This document shows, in pieces, positions 5,126 through 6,361 of a stretch of 6,361 nt of DNA. The notes beneath the pieces were generated by a model. It worked only from the letters and a program-made list of their open reading frames with translations. It was not told where the DNA came from and did no database searches. The position numbers were made by a program, and so were the translations under genes. Origin of the DNA: Oscillospiraceae bacterium (GTDB lineage Bacteria > Bacillota_A > Clostridia > Oscillospirales > Oscillospiraceae); the NCBI GenBank assembly GCA_017545325.1, contig JAFWOX010000105.1:1-6361 (forward strand). The letters are read 5' to 3'. Position 1 is the first letter of the stretch. Every line of letters begins with the position of its first letter.

Positions 5126-5560
5126 TTGATCGAGAAGGATACGGTCCGGCTTCTGCGGGAATGCGACTCCGGCATCCGCATGGGGGTGGATTCCATCGAG
5201 GATGTGCTGAGGGAGCTGCAGGCGGGCCCGCTGCACAGGCTGCTTTCCGACTGCCGGGACCGGCACGAGGAACTGGGACGGGAAACGGACGCCCAGCTCC
5301 GCCGCTTCGGGGACGAGGGAAAATCCCCCAATCCCCTGGTGAAGGGGATGTCCCGGATGAAGACCGGCATGAAGATGAACATGGAGGATACCGCCCATGC
5401 GGCGGCGGATCTCATCACCGACGGCTGCAACATGGGGGTGAAATCTCTGAGCCGCTATCTGAACCAGTATGCCGCGGCGGACGAAACCTCCAAGGATATC
5501 GCCAAGCGGCTCATCGGCCTGGAGGAGCAGCTGGCGAAGGATGTGCGGCCCTGGCTGTGA
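5126..5560 (+). CDS. Small helical protein of unknown function, possibly ferritin-like four-helix bundle
   Basis: This protein has 144 residues, and I do not know a function for it. It is charged, almost certainly all-helical, and has no signal peptide or membrane segment. Four helices can be drawn, about residues 5-31, 35-62, 78-116 and 120-141. Helices 1 and 3 share a motif: GIRMGVDSIEDVL (16-28) against GCNMGVKSLSRYL (100-112), 6 of 13 identical. Helices 2 and 4 share a looser HEEL/EEQL pattern. This suggests a duplicated helical hairpin, as in ferritin-like bundles, but a clear diiron ligand set is not visible. Small clostridial proteins of this general look are usually annotated as hypothetical. 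TTG at 5126 is chosen because no other start lies upstream in frame and AAGGGG sits 9 bases before it. The next ATG (5180) would cut away most of helix 1. It has its own terminator, and the block at 5065-5107 may regulate it. Confidence 0.85.
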   Translation: MIEKDTVRLLRECDSGIRMGVDSIEDVLRELQAGPLHRLLSDCRDRHEELGRETDAQLRRFGDEGKSPNPLVKGMSRMKTGMKMNMEDTAHAAADLITDGCNMGVKSLSRYLNQYAAADETSKDIAKRLIGLEEQLAKDVRPWL

Positions 5561-5579
5561 ATTCTCCGCGCCGCCGATC

Positions 5580-5617
5580 AGCCCGCTTCCCGCCCGGCGG
5601 GGGGCGGGCTTTCTTTT
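5580..5617 (+). terminator. Intrinsic terminator after the small helical protein
   Basis: A continuous 14-bp stem (5580-5593 with 5597-5610), including two T-G wobble pairs, has a 3-base CCG loop. It is followed by TTCTTTT. It starts 20 bases after the stop codon. Confidence 0.85.
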
Positions 5618-5654
5618 CCTTTTGGGTCTGGCGGCAGAAATTCCGGCCTGTCCC

Positions 5655-5683
5655 TTGCCAACGGAGCCGGGAGCGGGTAAAAT
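5655..5683 (+). promoter_or_regulatory. Probable promoter of the gtrA-family gene
   Basis: TTGCCA (5655-5660) and TAAAAT (5678-5683) each match 5 of 6 consensus bases, with an ideal 17-base spacer. The start point would be near 5690, giving a leader of about 50 bases. It lies between the preceding terminator and the gtrA-family start, as expected for a monocistronic gene. Confidence 0.75.
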
Positions 5684-5726
5684 AGGAGCTGCTTCGGGAG
5701 CGGGCGCGGACCGGGTCCCGGGCGGG

Positions 5727-5733
5727 AAGGAGG
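5727..5733 (+). promoter_or_regulatory. Ribosome binding site fixing a TTG start
   Basis: AAGGAGG lies 9 bases before the TTG at 5743. No ATG or GTG in frame is as well placed; the next in-frame ATG (5773) is 10 residues inside the protein. This supports TTG initiation. Confidence 0.8.
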
Positions 5734-5742
5734 ACCACCGCT

Positions 5743-6201
5743 TTGGAAAAACCGGATCTGTTTGACCGCATCATGAGCCTGCGGGTCCTGCACCCGCTTC
5801 AGCCCCTGTACCGCAAATACAAGGAGCCCCTGCTGTACCTCTTCTTCGGGGGACTCACCACCTGTCTGAGCATCTTCCTCTATTGGCTCTTCGCCCATCC
5901 CCTCGGTCTGGATCCGCTCATCGCCAACATCATCTCCTGGATCCTCTGCGTGGCCTTCGCCTACATCACGAACCGCACCTGGGTCTTCGCGGACAAGGCC
6001 CATGATCCCGGAGGCATCCTGCGGGAGGCGGCCTCCTTTACCGTCGGCAGGCTGGCCACCCTGGGTCTGGAGGAGCTGATCCTCTGGCTGGGGATCACCG
6101 TGCTGGGCATAAACGACGTGGCGGTCAAGGTCATCGCTCAGGCGCTGGTCATCCTGGGGAATTATCTGATCAGCAAGCTCTTCGTCTTCCGAAAGCAGTA
6201 A
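5743..6201 (+). CDS. GtrA-family four-helix membrane protein
   Basis: This is a 152-residue integral membrane protein. GtrA-like proteins are small four-helix proteins thought to help move polyprenyl-phosphate-linked sugars across the membrane for glycosylation of cell-surface polymers. Candidate membrane segments are at about residues 28-50, 57-77, 94-121 and 125-147. The family's two paired motifs are present: NRTWVF after helix 2 (77-82) and NYLISKLFVF at the end of helix 4 (140-149). Length is typical, with a slightly extended basic N-terminus (residues 1-27). The TTG start follows a strong AAGGAGG. The gene has its own promoter and terminator, and no glycosyltransferase is adjacent in the window, so the sugar and target polymer are unknown. 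Family call is strong. Confidence 0.93.
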   Translation: MEKPDLFDRIMSLRVLHPLQPLYRKYKEPLLYLFFGGLTTCLSIFLYWLFAHPLGLDPLIANIISWILCVAFAYITNRTWVFADKAHDPGGILREAASFTVGRLATLGLEELILWLGITVLGINDVAVKVIAQALVILGNYLISKLFVFRKQ

Positions 6202-6210
6202 GCCCTTCTC

Positions 6211-6246
6211 CGGCCCGAAGCGTCCGCTTCGGGCCGATTTCCTTTT
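6211..6246 (+). terminator. Intrinsic terminator after the gtrA-family gene
   Basis: A perfect 11-bp stem (CGGCCCGAAGC at 6211-6221 with GCTTCGGGCCG at 6226-6236) closes a GTCC loop and is followed by ATTTCCTTTT. It starts 9 bases after the stop codon. Confidence 0.88.
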
Positions 6247-6273
6247 CCCGGCAGGATTTGTCCGCAGCAAGGC

Positions 6274-6302
6274 TTGCAATTCCCCGCCTGAGGCTGTATA
6301 AT
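6274..6302 (+). promoter_or_regulatory. Strong promoter for the gene leaving the window
   Basis: TTGCAA (6274-6279, 4 of 6 consensus bases) and a perfect TATAAT (6297-6302) are separated by 17 bases. The transcription start would be near 6309, about 40 bases before the ATG at 6349. Confidence 0.82.
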
Positions 6303-6348
6303 ACTTCGGTTTTACCGGACCCAGCTGAAAAAGGAAGGAACGATCCCC

Positions 6349-6361
6349 ATGGAACTGCGCA
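6349..6361 (+). CDS. Start of an unidentified gene, 3' partial
   Basis: Only four codons (MELR) are visible before the window ends, so no product can be named. The start is supported by AAGGAAGGA (6331-6339) 9 bases upstream and by a strong promoter at 6274-6302. Confidence 0.65.

Noticed and set aside
3739..5433. 564-residue open frame on the - strand
   Set aside because: It covers the EIIC-like gene, two terminators, the tRNA-Gly gene and part of the small helical protein gene in antisense. It cannot be a real gene.
1..6361. CRISPR array, insertion sequence, prophage or other mobile element
   Set aside because: No regularly spaced repeats, transposase, integrase or flanking target duplications were seen. 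The tRNA-Gly gene has no integrase or duplicated 3' end nearby.

Overview
The window looks like chromosomal sequence from a GC-rich strict anaerobe, most likely a gut-type clostridium (Oscillospiraceae/Ruminococcaceae-like Bacillota). This is inferred from the class III (oxygen-sensitive) ribonucleotide reductase, GGAGG-type ribosome binding sites, several compact intrinsic terminators, TTG starts and a clostridial-type small helical protein. It is not proven by a search. Every gene I can support is on the + strand.

Region 1 (2-3665) looks redox-related. It opens with the 3' two thirds of nrdD, the anaerobic ribonucleoside-triphosphate reductase, which carries a fused C-terminal thioredoxin/glutaredoxin-like domain (CPNC). 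A strong hairpin terminator separates it from a TrxB-type flavoprotein disulfide reductase with a CAVC centre but no HRR-type NADPH motif. Three bases later comes a DUF362 protein ending in two [4Fe-4S] ferredoxin motifs. A natural reading, which is inference, is an electron route from an iron-sulfur or nicotinamide donor through the flavoprotein to the redoxin domain that re-reduces NrdD. This would replace the formate used by the E. coli type.

Region 2 (3637-4892) is a single gene for an orphan PTS EIIC-like membrane protein. It has its own probable promoter, overlapping the DUF362 stop codon, a 5'-leader hairpin and a perfect 13-bp terminator.

Region 3 (4896-5044) is a self-contained tRNA-Gly(GCC) unit: consensus promoter, tRNA with encoded CCA, and a UUCG-loop terminator.

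Region 4 (5045-5617) holds an unusual inverted and direct repeat block, then a TTG-started 144-residue helical protein of unknown function with an internal duplication, then a terminator.

Region 5 (5655-6246) is a monocistronic gtrA-family gene with a near-consensus promoter, a TTG start and its own terminator. The window closes with another strong promoter (6274-6302) and the first four codons of a further gene.

Most genes after 3665 are separate transcription units with their own signals. The most interesting material is the NrdD-redoxin/flavoprotein/ferredoxin set, the repeat block before the small helical protein, and that protein itself. I see no mobile element, CRISPR array or phage gene.
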